IMG/VR virus record: IMGVR_UViG_3300043122_000118
Coordinates: 1-33,992 of that record
Origin: a virus
Length of the DNA stretch: 33,992 nt
Reading direction: 5' to 3' (one strand)
In this document: piece after piece, positions 1-7,923 of the stretch
Numbering within the stretch: the stretch's first letter is position 1
How the letters are laid out: each line of letters opens with the position of its first letter
Notes under the pieces: model-generated
What the model was told of the DNA's origin: nothing
Databases searched by the model: none
Seen by the model: the letters and a program-made list of their open reading frames with translations, nothing else
Position numbers and translations under genes: made by a program

Positions 1-38
1 ATTAAGGCTAAAATAAAGTCTGACTTTTGATGATTTCA

Positions 39-1865
39 TTATTCCGCTACCTTCTTATTGCTAACATTAACAATCGATTCACCTTTTGCATTAATGCGGT
101 GAGTTGCCATTTTTGGTGTGATAAATAGATCTTTATTCTGTATTAATAGTGCTGGCGTCATTTGAAGTAACTTTTTCCATAACGCTGGTTTTGCGTGTTG
201 CTTAACAAACTTACTATCCCAAACACGTTTCCCGCCTGCCATAATAGCCCAATACTTAACCTTGGCAATTTCTTGTTGCCCATCGATACCGAATGAATCA
301 AGCCAATATGTAACCTGGATTGCATCACTTCTGGCGCCGATGATTTCTATTTCCATTTTTAATACTGGCTTCCAATCTGCATCGGTGTACGCCTTATGTG
401 ATAAATTAGCATTTGGATCAATCAAGTATTTATTACAGTTTCCGCATATTTTGGCCGCAATGTCATTTTTATGGCCGCAACCTTTCTCAATTAGGATATT
501 GTTTAAGCGTAGATCTTCACATGCTCGGAATTTGAACCAGTGATCGCACGTATCACTCTTGCACTTTCTGGCATGAACACCGCACTCAGTGTCACACTTA
601 GGACAATAAATAAATGCATTATCCTTTTTGTCTTTGGCTTCCATAGCATCATTGAATGTCGGGTTATTGAACAAATCGGCCATTGCCTCAAGTGTTCCGC
701 TAAAGTCTAAAACTAAGTGTTCTTCTTTCTTGATACCTGCATCAATCATCCATTGTTTTGGCAAGCGACGTCCACGACCCAGTAGCTGCTCAAGTAAAAC
801 AATGCTACCTATGCGCCGTAAAATTACCGACGTGTCAATAATAGGCGCGTTAAACCCAGTGGTAAAAACACCAATTTGAAATAAATATTTAATCTTACCA
901 TCTTTGACTGCGTCAACTATCTCCTTCCGGCCTTCATAAGCCGTATTAGTCTCCGTTTTCTGAGTGGTTACAATCGCCCAAGTTATATCACCAAGCACGC
1001 TGGCGGCTTCTTTTGCGTGTTTAAATCCGCTGCATGTGACTAGCACGCCGTTTCTGTCTTTGGTTAGTTCCATAACATCATGCATAATTGCTTGAGTAGT
1101 GGATAAATCCATTTTGGCCTGCATACGCTCCATATCGGCTTTTGAATAGTCGGTCATGCTGACCTCTTCAAAATTATTAAATTCTGATAGGTCGTATTGA
1201 TGATCCGTAAACCCAAAAACATCAGGCACAGTGAAGCCGTTTTCCTTTAAAAATTCACGGTCAATTACTGGCTTTAATTCTTCTGACCAGAATGTGCCAA
1301 CAATAGATGATGAACCCCTCCAGGGAGTTCCAGAAAAACCAATTACCACTAATTTTGGATTAAGCGTTTTGAAGTGGTCGATCACCTTTGCAAATAGTGT
1401 TGTTTTTTCGCCCTCAATATCTTCATAAGCTACTTTGTGGCACTCATCAATTAATAATATGTGAGGTATTTTATCTGGTGAATAAAAGTCTTTTTCAAGT
1501 CCATTAAAAACACTGCCAACAGTCGCGCAGATATTGCTGTAGTAAGTGGACTTCACGCCAACGTAAGCAGAATAATAGCTGCATGGTGTGTCCATGTCCC
1601 ACAATTCCTTCCCGTTCTGGTCTGCTAGCTCACCAACATCAGTTAGTATCATGCATCGTGCGCCAACATTCATACAATGATTAGCAACTGCTCCCATCAT
1701 CATTGATTTTCCACTACTAACTGACGCGTTAAGAATAGCGTTCTTAATCTGTTTGCCTATTTTGTGATTGGCGAATTGCTCACGAATAAATTGCTTAATA
1801 TTTTGGATAGCTTCCCACTGATACGGGCGAGGCGTCATTAATCCAAATGTTGGTATGTCGGTCAT
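39..1865 (-). CDS. Phage SF2 DEAD/DEAH-type helicase with C-terminal zinc ribbons
   Basis: A 608-residue superfamily 2 helicase, expected to unwind DNA with ATP during phage replication or recombination. Visible motifs in order: Walker A ending SSGKS at about residues 50-54, motif II DECH at 140-143, motif III SGTPW at 178-182, and motif VI QLLGRGRRLP at about 360-369. After the helicase core come two Cys clusters (C421, C424, C428, C435, C440; and C463, C474, C477), which look like zinc ribbons that would bind DNA. It is the last gene of a leftward operon with the primase at its head; its start overlaps the stop of the nucleotidyltransferase-like gene by 4 nt. The family assignment is secure; the exact replication role is inferred. 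Confidence 0.92.
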   Translation of the reverse strand: MTDIPTFGLMTPRPYQWEAIQNIKQFIREQFANHKIGKQIKNAILNASVSSGKSMMMGAVANHCMNVGARCMILTDVGELADQNGKELWDMDTPCSYYSAYVGVKSTYYSNICATVGSVFNGLEKDFYSPDKIPHILLIDECHKVAYEDIEGEKTTLFAKVIDHFKTLNPKLVVIGFSGTPWRGSSSIVGTFWSEELKPVIDREFLKENGFTVPDVFGFTDHQYDLSEFNNFEEVSMTDYSKADMERMQAKMDLSTTQAIMHDVMELTKDRNGVLVTCSGFKHAKEAASVLGDITWAIVTTQKTETNTAYEGRKEIVDAVKDGKIKYLFQIGVFTTGFNAPIIDTSVILRRIGSIVLLEQLLGRGRRLPKQWMIDAGIKKEEHLVLDFSGTLEAMADLFNNPTFNDAMEAKDKKDNAFIYCPKCDTECGVHARKCKSDTCDHWFKFRACEDLRLNNILIEKGCGHKNDIAAKICGNCNKYLIDPNANLSHKAYTDADWKPVLKMEIEIIGARSDAIQVTYWLDSFGIDGQQEIAKVKYWAIMAGGKRVWDSKFVKQHAKPALWKKLLQMTPALLIQNKDLFITPKMATHRINAKGESIVNVSNKKVAE

Positions 1866-2236
1866 AATATTGGAATCCTTGCGTTATGTGCCATGGTGAT
1901 TGCGCTTACGGCAGCTCTATAATCAACAGTTGGATCATATTCTTCATCACCCGATGATTCAGGAAAGAACATATCAAAATTAACGCCTTTATATTCCGAC
2001 TTGTATAACCAACCAAAGCCAACAGGCTTGCTAAATCCTGCTGACTCTAAATCATGCAGCAGTCCAATTAAATCAATTTCAGGAATCTGCCTTACTCTGT
2101 AAAAAAGAATATCAATATCTTTGCGAACACCACCTTTATATAGGCATCCTCCAGTTAAGGCAACGTGACAGCCACGATTTGGCGCGAAACTTTCAATTAG
2201 TGTACATGCTTCAATAGCAAAATTTAGATCTGTCAT
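1862..2236 (-). CDS. Minimal nucleotidyltransferase-fold protein
   Basis: A 124-residue protein with the core signature of the polymerase-beta-like nucleotidyltransferase fold: ALTGGCLYKGG at about residues 26-36, then KDIDILFY where the two Asp would bind metal, and a third acidic position in VNFDMFFPES near residue 90. Such small proteins resemble the catalytic half of MNT/HEPN-type toxin-antitoxin or tRNA-modifying enzymes, but no HEPN partner is seen next to it. It overlaps the helicase start and abuts the next gene upstream, so it is co-transcribed with replication genes. The fold is well supported by motifs; substrate and role are unknown. Confidence 0.7.
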   Translation of the reverse strand: MTDLNFAIEACTLIESFAPNRGCHVALTGGCLYKGGVRKDIDILFYRVRQIPEIDLIGLLHDLESAGFSKPVGFGWLYKSEYKGVNFDMFFPESSGDEEYDPTVDYRAAVSAITMAHNARIPIL

Positions 2237-2514
2237 TACTCACCCCGCGCTTTAGATAGTAGATCATCAATTTCATCTGATAATCCTTTGTCATCAGTTA
2301 TTAACGATAAATCAGATATAAGCTTTAGCAATTGGTACATTTCTGGAGCTGCTGCGATTAGGTGAGCATTGGCTGTCGCCTCCGAAATATTTGACTTGTA
2401 TACCTCAGCTTTACAAATTAACTTACCGACATCAGACTCTATCGACATCAACCCCTCACTTAAGACTTCGTGCGGGTAAAAAGCTACCCAATCGCCTTTA
2501 GTAAACTTTTCCAT
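2236..2514 (-). CDS. Small phage protein with the LIAAAPEMYxLL motif
   Basis: A 92-residue protein carrying ANAHLIAAAPEMYQLL at about residues 47-62, a motif common in small early proteins of phages of Gram-negative bacteria (Ea8.5/Ea22-like accessory proteins). The N-terminal half, starting GDWVAF, may be a small beta domain. Its function is unknown in all relatives I can recall. It sits between the nucleotidyltransferase-like gene, with which it shares one base, and a short unknown gene 3 nt away, in the leftward replication operon. Confidence 0.75.
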   Translation of the reverse strand: MEKFTKGDWVAFYPHEVLSEGLMSIESDVGKLICKAEVYKSNISEATANAHLIAAAPEMYQLLKLISDLSLITDDKGLSDEIDDLLSKARGE

Positions 2515-2517
2515 AAT

Positions 2518-2838
2518 CTAACCCTCCAACTCACTAAGCTGTAATTTAAGATCCGCAATTTTACGCTGCTTGTTATTTTCTGCCAATTCATTAGCCCATT
2601 GTGATGACTGGTCATTGTAATATTTTAGCGTTTCAAGGCGGCTGAATAGTGAATCAAGACTTTCTTGGTTGTATGCAAATGCATGACCTAACCGTATTGA
2701 ATTATATTTTTTATACCCGCCAACATGAATATAAACGCTAAGCATATCAACATGACCAGCAAAGTCGGCCATAATTGCAAAGTCATTTTTGTTATTGTTA
2801 TTGACGCACCAAGCTAGTATTTCTGCTGCTGTTTTCAT
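2518..2838 (-). CDS. Hypothetical phage protein (106 aa)
   Basis: I do not recognise this protein. It begins MKTAAEILAWCVNNNN, has a beta-rich middle (MLSVYIHVGGYKKY) and ends in a predicted amphipathic helix rich in Lys, Gln and Leu (residues about 85-106). The start ATG shares its first base with the stop of the next gene upstream, typical of translational coupling in this leftward operon. No catalytic motif is visible. Confidence 0.7.
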   Translation of the reverse strand: MKTAAEILAWCVNNNNKNDFAIMADFAGHVDMLSVYIHVGGYKKYNSIRLGHAFAYNQESLDSLFSRLETLKYYNDQSSQWANELAENNKQRKIADLKLQLSELEG

Positions 2839-3200
2839 TAGTAGTTATCTCCACTTTTTGCGTGAAATTTATCAACCCAATATTTAGTAGTCTCTTTTTC
2901 GCTTTTAACCAAACTTTCAAGCCGCTGTATTTCTTGGTAAGCAAGTGAGCTGATGTTTTCAATTAGTGATCTGATAGCAAGTTGAGTTGCTGTTTGTGGA
3001 GATTCGCTGTAAGACTTCCAGCCACTATTGCCGCTTTCTGTGCAACCGTGAATTAGTTGGTCTGCTACATGCTTAATAACTGATTCTCGGCAAGATAGTG
3101 ATTCGATTAATTCTATCTGCTCATCATCGCTCATCAATTCCAGCAACTCGTTTGGCTCGCTAATTTCAATTGACATATAGCTGTTGATTTCAAGTTTCAT
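2838..3200 (-). CDS. Hypothetical phage protein (120 aa), acidic and helical
   Basis: Not recognised. The N-terminal half is Glu/Leu-rich and likely helical (SEPNELLELMSDDEQIELIE); the C-terminal region looks like a coiled coil (IQRLESLVKSEKETTKYW). The N-terminal 60 residues resemble a pattern seen in several phage early proteins in which SDDEQIELIESLSC is followed by a short helix, but no function is assigned. Overlaps the upstream gene by 4 nt, so it belongs to the leftward replication operon. Confidence 0.7.
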   Translation of the reverse strand: MKLEINSYMSIEISEPNELLELMSDDEQIELIESLSCRESVIKHVADQLIHGCTESGNSGWKSYSESPQTATQLAIRSLIENISSLAYQEIQRLESLVKSEKETTKYWVDKFHAKSGDNY

Positions 3201-3643
3201 GATTGCTTTTCCTCAAATGATAAATAGTCTGGAACTTCTACTAGTATTTTTTTTGTGGCATACTTCATATTTGCAGTGCCACCGGATTTTATTGCCGCCC
3301 TAGCAAATCTCACCACATATTCAAAATCATCATAACCACATGGGTCATCGTATATCTCGATCATAGTTGGGTTAAACCCACCTCCAGAGTGAAGCGCAAT
3401 TGGAGCGGCGTTAACGCTGGTTGAAAAATAATTTCTTCCATAAGTCATTTCAAAGCTTGTTAGCTCGCAGTGAAAGTCTTTCCATATTTTGCAGTATTTA
3501 AGTCTGCACTCAAACTTAACAAATGATGAGTCGAAAAATCTATCTGACAACGTATGAAGTTTTATTGCATTATCCATATTCATCTTGTTTATTGTGGCAA
3601 ACATCCCAATGATGCGGTTTGCCTTTCTTTTATTTAGTCTCAT
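3197..3643 (-). CDS. Hypothetical phage protein (148 aa)
   Basis: Not recognised. It starts with a basic segment (MRLNKRKANRIIGM), followed by a mixed alpha/beta domain with several aromatic residues. No known catalytic motif is visible. It begins directly left of the promoter/operator element at 3663-3703, suggesting that it and the genes to its left can be expressed separately from the primase, with which it does not overlap. Confidence 0.7.
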   Translation of the reverse strand: MRLNKRKANRIIGMFATINKMNMDNAIKLHTLSDRFFDSSFVKFECRLKYCKIWKDFHCELTSFEMTYGRNYFSTSVNAAPIALHSGGGFNPTMIEIYDDPCGYDDFEYVVRFARAAIKSGGTANMKYATKKILVEVPDYLSFEEKQS

Positions 3644-3662
3644 AATAAACCCTTATTATTGA

Positions 3663-3703
3663 TTGACGATACAAATACTAATAATTAGTTTGCACGCTGT
3701 CAA
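3663..3703. promoter_or_regulatory. Symmetric TTGAC-box element, site E (promoter for the leftward genes)
   Basis: TTGACG at 3663-3668 faces TGTCAA at 3698-3703 across 29 nt. Read leftward, TTGACA is followed after 17 nt by TAGTAT (3675-3680), a good sigma70 promoter for the gene starting at 3643. It overlaps the 3' end of the primase gene, so it is an internal promoter of the leftward cluster. The same box geometry recurs at 4752, 13295, 19726 and 33230. Confidence 0.55.
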
Positions 3704-4733
3704 GTAGTTTAAGTTTAAATAGTAAATTAAGTAATTCAATGCGGCCAAACTTAACATCGTAGTCGTTGAAGTCGCTGACACCTTCAATGGCTGGCGGCGA
3801 TATGAAATCGCTATTGATTGCCTTAGCTGCTGCCATTCCTTTAATTAATCCAACGTTACCGCATGACTTATGATTGTTATGATGGTCATTATCCGCAATG
3901 ATAATCTTTTTGTTGGCTGGATAAAGGTTATCAATGATTAAACTAACTGAGTGCAGGTTGTTAGAGTTGAATCCTACCACGCAAGGATAGCCTGTAGCAG
4001 CTCGCATTGTATCCATGGTCGCATAGCCCTCGCCAATCAATATCGTGTCACCAGCGCCGACTGAGCCAATCATATGGAATGCACCAGTGATTTGTGCGTC
4101 CAATAAAAACATTTTAAATCCATCAGGTTTAATTATCTGAACGTTCACCAATTCTCTACGCTCATTAATCACGGGTATAATTAGCGAACCAATAATATCA
4201 AGTGTACGGCCTTCACTGATTGGAATGATAAACCTGCTAGGCATATACCAAGCGGTTTTACCTGCTATTTGTTTGTTGGTTAGATAATGATGCCCGCTAT
4301 TTGGTATTGCATATTGCATAATTAACCTTGCACCATTAGCGGCGAGTGACTGAGCTGCTAATTTTTGGTCAGCCTCACATTGTGCGCGTAGTTTATTTTT
4401 AGCTGCTGTTTCAGCTTTGCGCGCGTCAATAGCGGATTGGTCAATGTTTGTTTCTTCTGAAATTCCAAGATAGCCAGCGACAAATTCAATGGCAGGTTTA
4501 AAGCCGCCTAGGTATAGGTCGATTAAGCCGATGCCATCGCCTGAATTGCAGTGGTTGCATATCCAATTGCCATCGCGGAACTTATCATCAAACCGAAATC
4601 GCTTAACACCATCCGCGCATATCGGGCAAGGTTGATGCTTGTTGGCTTGGCCGTGAATATCCATTCCGCAAGCGTTTATGATGTCTAACCATCTTCCGCT
4701 TGCCATTGATTTGATTTTCTCTATGTCGTACAT
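3678..4733 (-). CDS. DNA primase (P4/T7-type zinc ribbon plus TOPRIM)
   Basis: A 351-residue primase that would make RNA primers for phage DNA replication. The N-terminal zinc ribbon uses C36, C39, C59 and C62 in the pattern CPIC...RFRFDD...WICNHC, followed by SGDGIGLIDL, typical of Prim_Zn_Ribbon proteins. The TOPRIM domain shows the catalytic Glu in ILIGEGYAT (E235) and the metal-binding pair in ADND (D281, D283); a SDFNDY motif lies near residue 322. No helicase domain is fused; the DUF3987 ATPase encoded divergently at 5073 and the SF2 helicase are possible partners. It heads the leftward operon and is preceded by the bidirectional promoter element at 4752-4791. Confidence 0.92.
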   Translation of the reverse strand: MYDIEKIKSMASGRWLDIINACGMDIHGQANKHQPCPICADGVKRFRFDDKFRDGNWICNHCNSGDGIGLIDLYLGGFKPAIEFVAGYLGISEETNIDQSAIDARKAETAAKNKLRAQCEADQKLAAQSLAANGARLIMQYAIPNSGHHYLTNKQIAGKTAWYMPSRFIIPISEGRTLDIIGSLIIPVINERRELVNVQIIKPDGFKMFLLDAQITGAFHMIGSVGAGDTILIGEGYATMDTMRAATGYPCVVGFNSNNLHSVSLIIDNLYPANKKIIIADNDHHNNHKSCGNVGLIKGMAAAKAINSDFISPPAIEGVSDFNDYDVKFGRIELLNLLFKLKLLDSVQTNY

Positions 4734-4751
4734 AATAAATCCCGTTTATTG

Positions 4752-4791
4752 TTGACGGGGTAACGATATTACATTAACATGTTTTCGTCAA
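4752..4791. promoter_or_regulatory. Symmetric divergent promoter/operator, site A
   Basis: Facing boxes TTGACG (4752-4757) and CGTCAA (4786-4791) are 28 nt apart. Rightward: TTGACG, 17 nt, TAACAT (4775-4780). Leftward: TTGACG, 17 nt, TATCGT (complement of 4763-4768). The element lies between the divergent primase and DUF3987 operons, so each -35 box lies just downstream of the other promoter. The outward extension GTTGACG/CGTCAAC is also symmetric and could be an operator. Confidence 0.6.
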
Positions 4792-4823
4792 CACAAATTC
4801 CAGATTCGTAAGAGGTTATGATT

Positions 4824-5063
4824 ATGTATTCAACAGAAAGTCAGGTTAAGTCTTTTGCATCAATAAACGTTAAGTTTGATGTGACTGCTAGTAAATGTGA
4901 TGGAGGCTACACGATAACAATATCAACAAATGAGCTAAACCTTACGCCAGTTACGCTCATCACAACGCACAGCAAGACAATTAGAGTGTTTAAGTCTTTG
5001 GACGCTATCGTTAGTACATGCGAAAGAATAGGGCTTGGCAACTTCTCAGTTAGCTTTGCATAG
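4824..5063 (+). CDS. Hypothetical small protein (79 aa)
   Basis: Not recognised. A short beta-rich protein (KFDVTASKCDGGYTITIST; TLITTHSKTIRVFKSLDAIVSTCERIG) resembling small phage proteins that pair a beta hairpin with a final helix. Start choice: an ATG also lies at 4818, but AGAGG at 4811-4815 is only 2 nt from it and 8 nt from the ATG at 4824, so 4824 is preferred. First gene of the rightward replication operon, immediately before the DUF3987 ATPase. Confidence 0.65.
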   Translation: MYSTESQVKSFASINVKFDVTASKCDGGYTITISTNELNLTPVTLITTHSKTIRVFKSLDAIVSTCERIGLGNFSVSFA

Positions 5064-5072
5064 GTGTTAATC

Positions 5073-6662
5073 ATGGATAAAAATCAAATTCTAACGGATT
5101 GGGCATCTAACCATAAGGCCAACGGTATATCAGCGGCACAAATGATAGCTGAATATTATCCTGCGCAAATTGGTATGCTGATTGATCCCGATATGTGGCC
5201 GCAAATTATTGACCAAACAGCATCAGCATTTCATGTTGATATTGTTACGCCAAAGCAGGATGATTGGCGGTTAAATGTGCTTGAGCGATATAGCGCGAAC
5301 ATTAGCCATTATATTCAATTTCCTGCTAATACATGTTTTTTACATGGTCTTGGCGTGTTATCTGCCGCAATGAATCGCAAATTTTCGTTTGAGCAGCGTA
5401 TCGGCTCGGATACTGAAAAGCCCGTTAACTTGTTCTGCGTGTCTGCTCAGCCGCCATCAACTGGTAAGTCATTTGTTAACGACAGCTTTTTCGATCCAAT
5501 ACTAATCGCGTTCAAGGGCGTGTCAGACGCTAACAAGCAAAGGCGTTCAAAGATTAACGATGATATTCAAGAATTGAAAAAGATGCTTAAAACAGCGTAT
5601 GGTGCGCAGATGGACGGCATTAACAGGGATTTAGTAAGCAAGGCCGAAGAACTGGAAAACTATTGCGACTTTATACCATTCTTTAAAGATCCAACTCCAG
5701 AAGGGATGCTTAAAGCAATGGCCAAGCAAGGCGGGTGTGGCAATGTTATCTCAGATGAAGCAGACGCGGTTAACGTGTTGCTAGGTAGCGTTTATGGGGA
5801 TGCAGGCAAGCCAGCAAACAGCGGCTTGATTCTAGCCATGTTTAACGGTGAATGGATGTCTGTTGCTCGTGCTGGTAGTGACGGTTTCTTTGGTCGTGTT
5901 CGTGGCACTGTAGCTGTTTTGGCGCAAGAGGCCACTGTTAGAGCCATCTTAGAGGCTGGCAAATTAGGTCGTGGTGTTGGTGAGCGATTCTTGTTAATTA
6001 ACGAACCTGATTTTCTTGGTCATCGTGACCACATGACAAAGCGTTATATAGCCAAAGGTTTAAAGGCTGAGTACATCGACCTGATTAACAACTTAATTCA
6101 CGAGAGCGAAATTAAGCTAACTTTTGATGAAGATTCACACCATGCACTTGATTGTTATCGACAGAATATCGAACCTCATTTAGTTGCTGGCGGTAAATAT
6201 GGCGATAACATGATCCGAGGCACTTTAGGAAAGTGTACCGACCAAATTCAGCGTATTGCTTGTATATTGTGGGGCGCTCAAGAATGGTCTAAAAATGGCA
6301 AGCGTCGCAAGGTGATTGGGTATAAAACAACATGCAGGGCGATTGAGATATTCGACGAGCTAAGTAGAACTTACTTAAAGGCGGCTGAGGATTCAGGTTG
6401 CGCAGGTTTAACGCCCAAGCTTGATATTGTAATTAAGCAGCTTAAAAACCGCTTCCAGAAGGATGTGAAGGATCGCAAAATACCAAAGATTACAGTCCAA
6501 CAGTTACAGCAAAACCTAAAGAGTAAAAAGGAATTTGCTTCAACTGGTGGGCTTACGAGTTATTTAAGAGAGGTTATTTTACCCGCGCTAGCTGCAGCTA
6601 ACGTTGTGATGCTGTGCCGTGGTGAGTGGTTGATAAATCCTAATGTGTTAGATGGGGAGTAA
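5073..6662 (+). CDS. DUF3987-family replication ATPase/helicase-like protein
   Basis: A 529-residue protein of the DUF3987 (YfjI-like) family found in phages and mobile elements next to primases. The P-loop reads AQPPSTGKS (about residues 125-133) and a Walker-B-like VISDEAD follows at about 225-231; the C-terminal third contains basic helices that could bind DNA. These proteins are thought to act in replication as helicase-like partners of a primase, which is encoded divergently here. Start: a GTG at 5064 is in frame, but the AGG at 5062-5064 is well spaced from the ATG at 5073. Family assignment is good; biochemical activity is inferred. Confidence 0.85.
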   Translation: MDKNQILTDWASNHKANGISAAQMIAEYYPAQIGMLIDPDMWPQIIDQTASAFHVDIVTPKQDDWRLNVLERYSANISHYIQFPANTCFLHGLGVLSAAMNRKFSFEQRIGSDTEKPVNLFCVSAQPPSTGKSFVNDSFFDPILIAFKGVSDANKQRRSKINDDIQELKKMLKTAYGAQMDGINRDLVSKAEELENYCDFIPFFKDPTPEGMLKAMAKQGGCGNVISDEADAVNVLLGSVYGDAGKPANSGLILAMFNGEWMSVARAGSDGFFGRVRGTVAVLAQEATVRAILEAGKLGRGVGERFLLINEPDFLGHRDHMTKRYIAKGLKAEYIDLINNLIHESEIKLTFDEDSHHALDCYRQNIEPHLVAGGKYGDNMIRGTLGKCTDQIQRIACILWGAQEWSKNGKRRKVIGYKTTCRAIEIFDELSRTYLKAAEDSGCAGLTPKLDIVIKQLKNRFQKDVKDRKIPKITVQQLQQNLKSKKEFASTGGLTSYLREVILPALAAANVVMLCRGEWLINPNVLDGE

Positions 6663-6663
6663 T

Positions 6664-6777
6664 ATGCGCGGGTTATGGTGTTACAGGTGCGCAAGGCATC
6701 TTGATGTTGATAAGTTCGAGTCAAATAGTAAGTATTGGTGCAGGTGGTGTTTTGAATGCCAAAAAAGACCAATTTGA
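6664..6777 (+). CDS. 37-aa zinc-ribbon miniprotein
   Basis: A very short reading frame starting 1 nt after the DUF3987 stop. It encodes MRGLWCYRC, then about 16 residues and YWCRWCFEC, giving two CxxC pairs (C6, C9, C26, C29, with C32 extra), the layout of a zinc ribbon. Small Cys-rich proteins of this kind are common at the ends of phage replication operons; the role is unknown. The terminator at 6789-6813 follows directly, which supports it as the last gene of the operon. Confidence 0.7.
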   Translation: MRGLWCYRCARHLDVDKFESNSKYWCRWCFECQKRPI

Positions 6778-6788
6778 GAGTGAGACCC

Positions 6789-6813
6789 AGCCAGCCACCG
6801 AGCTGGCTTTTTT
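6789..6813 (+). terminator. Rho-independent terminator of the DUF3987 operon
   Basis: Seven-base-pair stem AGCCAGC/GCTGGCT with a 6-nt loop, followed by a run of T (6808-6813). It lies 11 nt after the zinc-ribbon stop codon. Confidence 0.85.
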
Positions 6814-7222
6814 ACACCTGCAAATCGACACGTTAACAATTCACGTACACAAAACACAATAATCTACACATATAACTAAAACGCATATACTTATATCAAA
6901 AAGTTATTAATCTAATTTATCAATCAATAATTCGCATCTTAATCTAATTTCCCGCAATAATCTCAGATTTCAGGGAAAAGTTAAGGCAAATTGGACAGCA
7001 CTGGATTTATTTTGCCCGAAATTAAGTTGTTGATTTAAAAAAGGAATAGTGCTTTTTTGGACGTTTGGACAGGTTTTAGATAAAAGTAACTATTAATACA
7101 TAAATAAAATTCTGACCAAAAAATGAAGGTGAAAAAACCACTGTATTTATTAAATAGAAATAGTAATATACAATTACTAATACTATATAAGCTTATATGG
7201 TAGCTAAAACTATTTATAAATA

Positions 7223-7255
7223 AGGGCTAGGTCTAAGGACTTGGCTCTTTTTTTT
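7223..7255 (+). terminator. Isolated strong terminator inside non-coding region A
   Basis: An 11-bp stem, AGGGCTAGGTC paired with GACTTGGCTCT (three G-U pairs), loop TAAG, then eight T. No coding region ends nearby: the last rightward gene already has its own terminator 410 bp upstream. It may end a short untranslated RNA starting near 7080-7100. Confidence 0.8.
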
Positions 7256-7486
7256 GATAAATTTTAAAGTAAACATGAATAATAGAGAAAAACATCCAAT
7301 TATACCCTTTATAGAGTGTAAGTGATTGATTTATATAAAGTAACAACACTTTTTAATTTTCCCTCCCTTTCCCTGAAACACCTATTTCACGTTAATAATC
7401 AGATAGTTAACTTAGGGCAAATAAAATCCAAAGTATGATATATTTTCCCTAAAGTGTATTATTTTACGACTATACACAAATATATA

Positions 7487-7515
7487 TTGTATTAAACAAA
7501 TTATAGTTGTATAGT
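7487..7515 (+). promoter_or_regulatory. Sigma70-type promoter for the 7545 operon
   Basis: TTGTAT (7487-7492), 17-nt spacer, TATAGT (7510-7515), about 30 nt upstream of the start codon at 7545. Confidence 0.5.
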
Positions 7516-7544
7516 TCCCGCATCGAAACAAAGCGGAGGTATCT

Positions 7545-7910
7545 ATGTCAATATTCAACGATTCGGTAATAAGAGTGCCAATCAATAAGGTGGCTACTCG
7601 AGTCGCCAATCAATCTGGCTGCACATCATCATTTTTAATGAGCGAAAGAGACCAGTTAAAAGCTCAGATGGTTATTGAGCAGAGCAGGCGTAAAAATTCC
7701 GAAAAGGGCACCCGTGATTATATTGATTCTGGCAAGGCGATATTTGAACTCGGCCACAAGTTAAAGGATGCAAAAATATCTGATGGAATTAAAAGCCTGC
7801 CGCTATCAGAATTTATAATAGAGGTAGTTAAAGAAAAAATGTCAAAACATGAGTGGGCTAGAGTAGTGAGCGAGGCCACAGAAATGTACGAATCTAAATA
7901 TAATAAGTAA
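7545..7910 (+). CDS. Hypothetical early protein (121 aa)
   Basis: Not recognised. A charged, probably helical protein with a central LKAQMVIEQSRRKNSEKGT segment and a C-terminal helix ending YESKYNK. A strong ribosome binding site (GGAGG at 7533-7537) precedes the ATG. It is the first gene after the long non-coding region and so is likely an early gene; its neighbour encodes a putative DNA-binding protein. Confidence 0.7.
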   Translation: MSIFNDSVIRVPINKVATRVANQSGCTSSFLMSERDQLKAQMVIEQSRRKNSEKGTRDYIDSGKAIFELGHKLKDAKISDGIKSLPLSEFIIEVVKEKMSKHEWARVVSEATEMYESKYNK

Positions 7911-7923
7911 TGGAGTTTTTAGC

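Larger units (their letters stand above)
6815..7544. other. Long AT-rich non-coding region A
   Basis: About 730 bp without a credible gene. It holds an isolated terminator at 7223-7255, a promoter before 7545, and blocks shared in the same order with the non-coding region at 25381-26010: CAGGGAAAA (6971), CCCGAAATTAAGTTGTTGATT (7014), ATACATAAATAAAATT (7096), CCTGAAAC (7372) and CTTAGGGCAA (7411). It could be a replication origin or a regulatory region; no clear iterons are seen. Confidence 0.6.
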
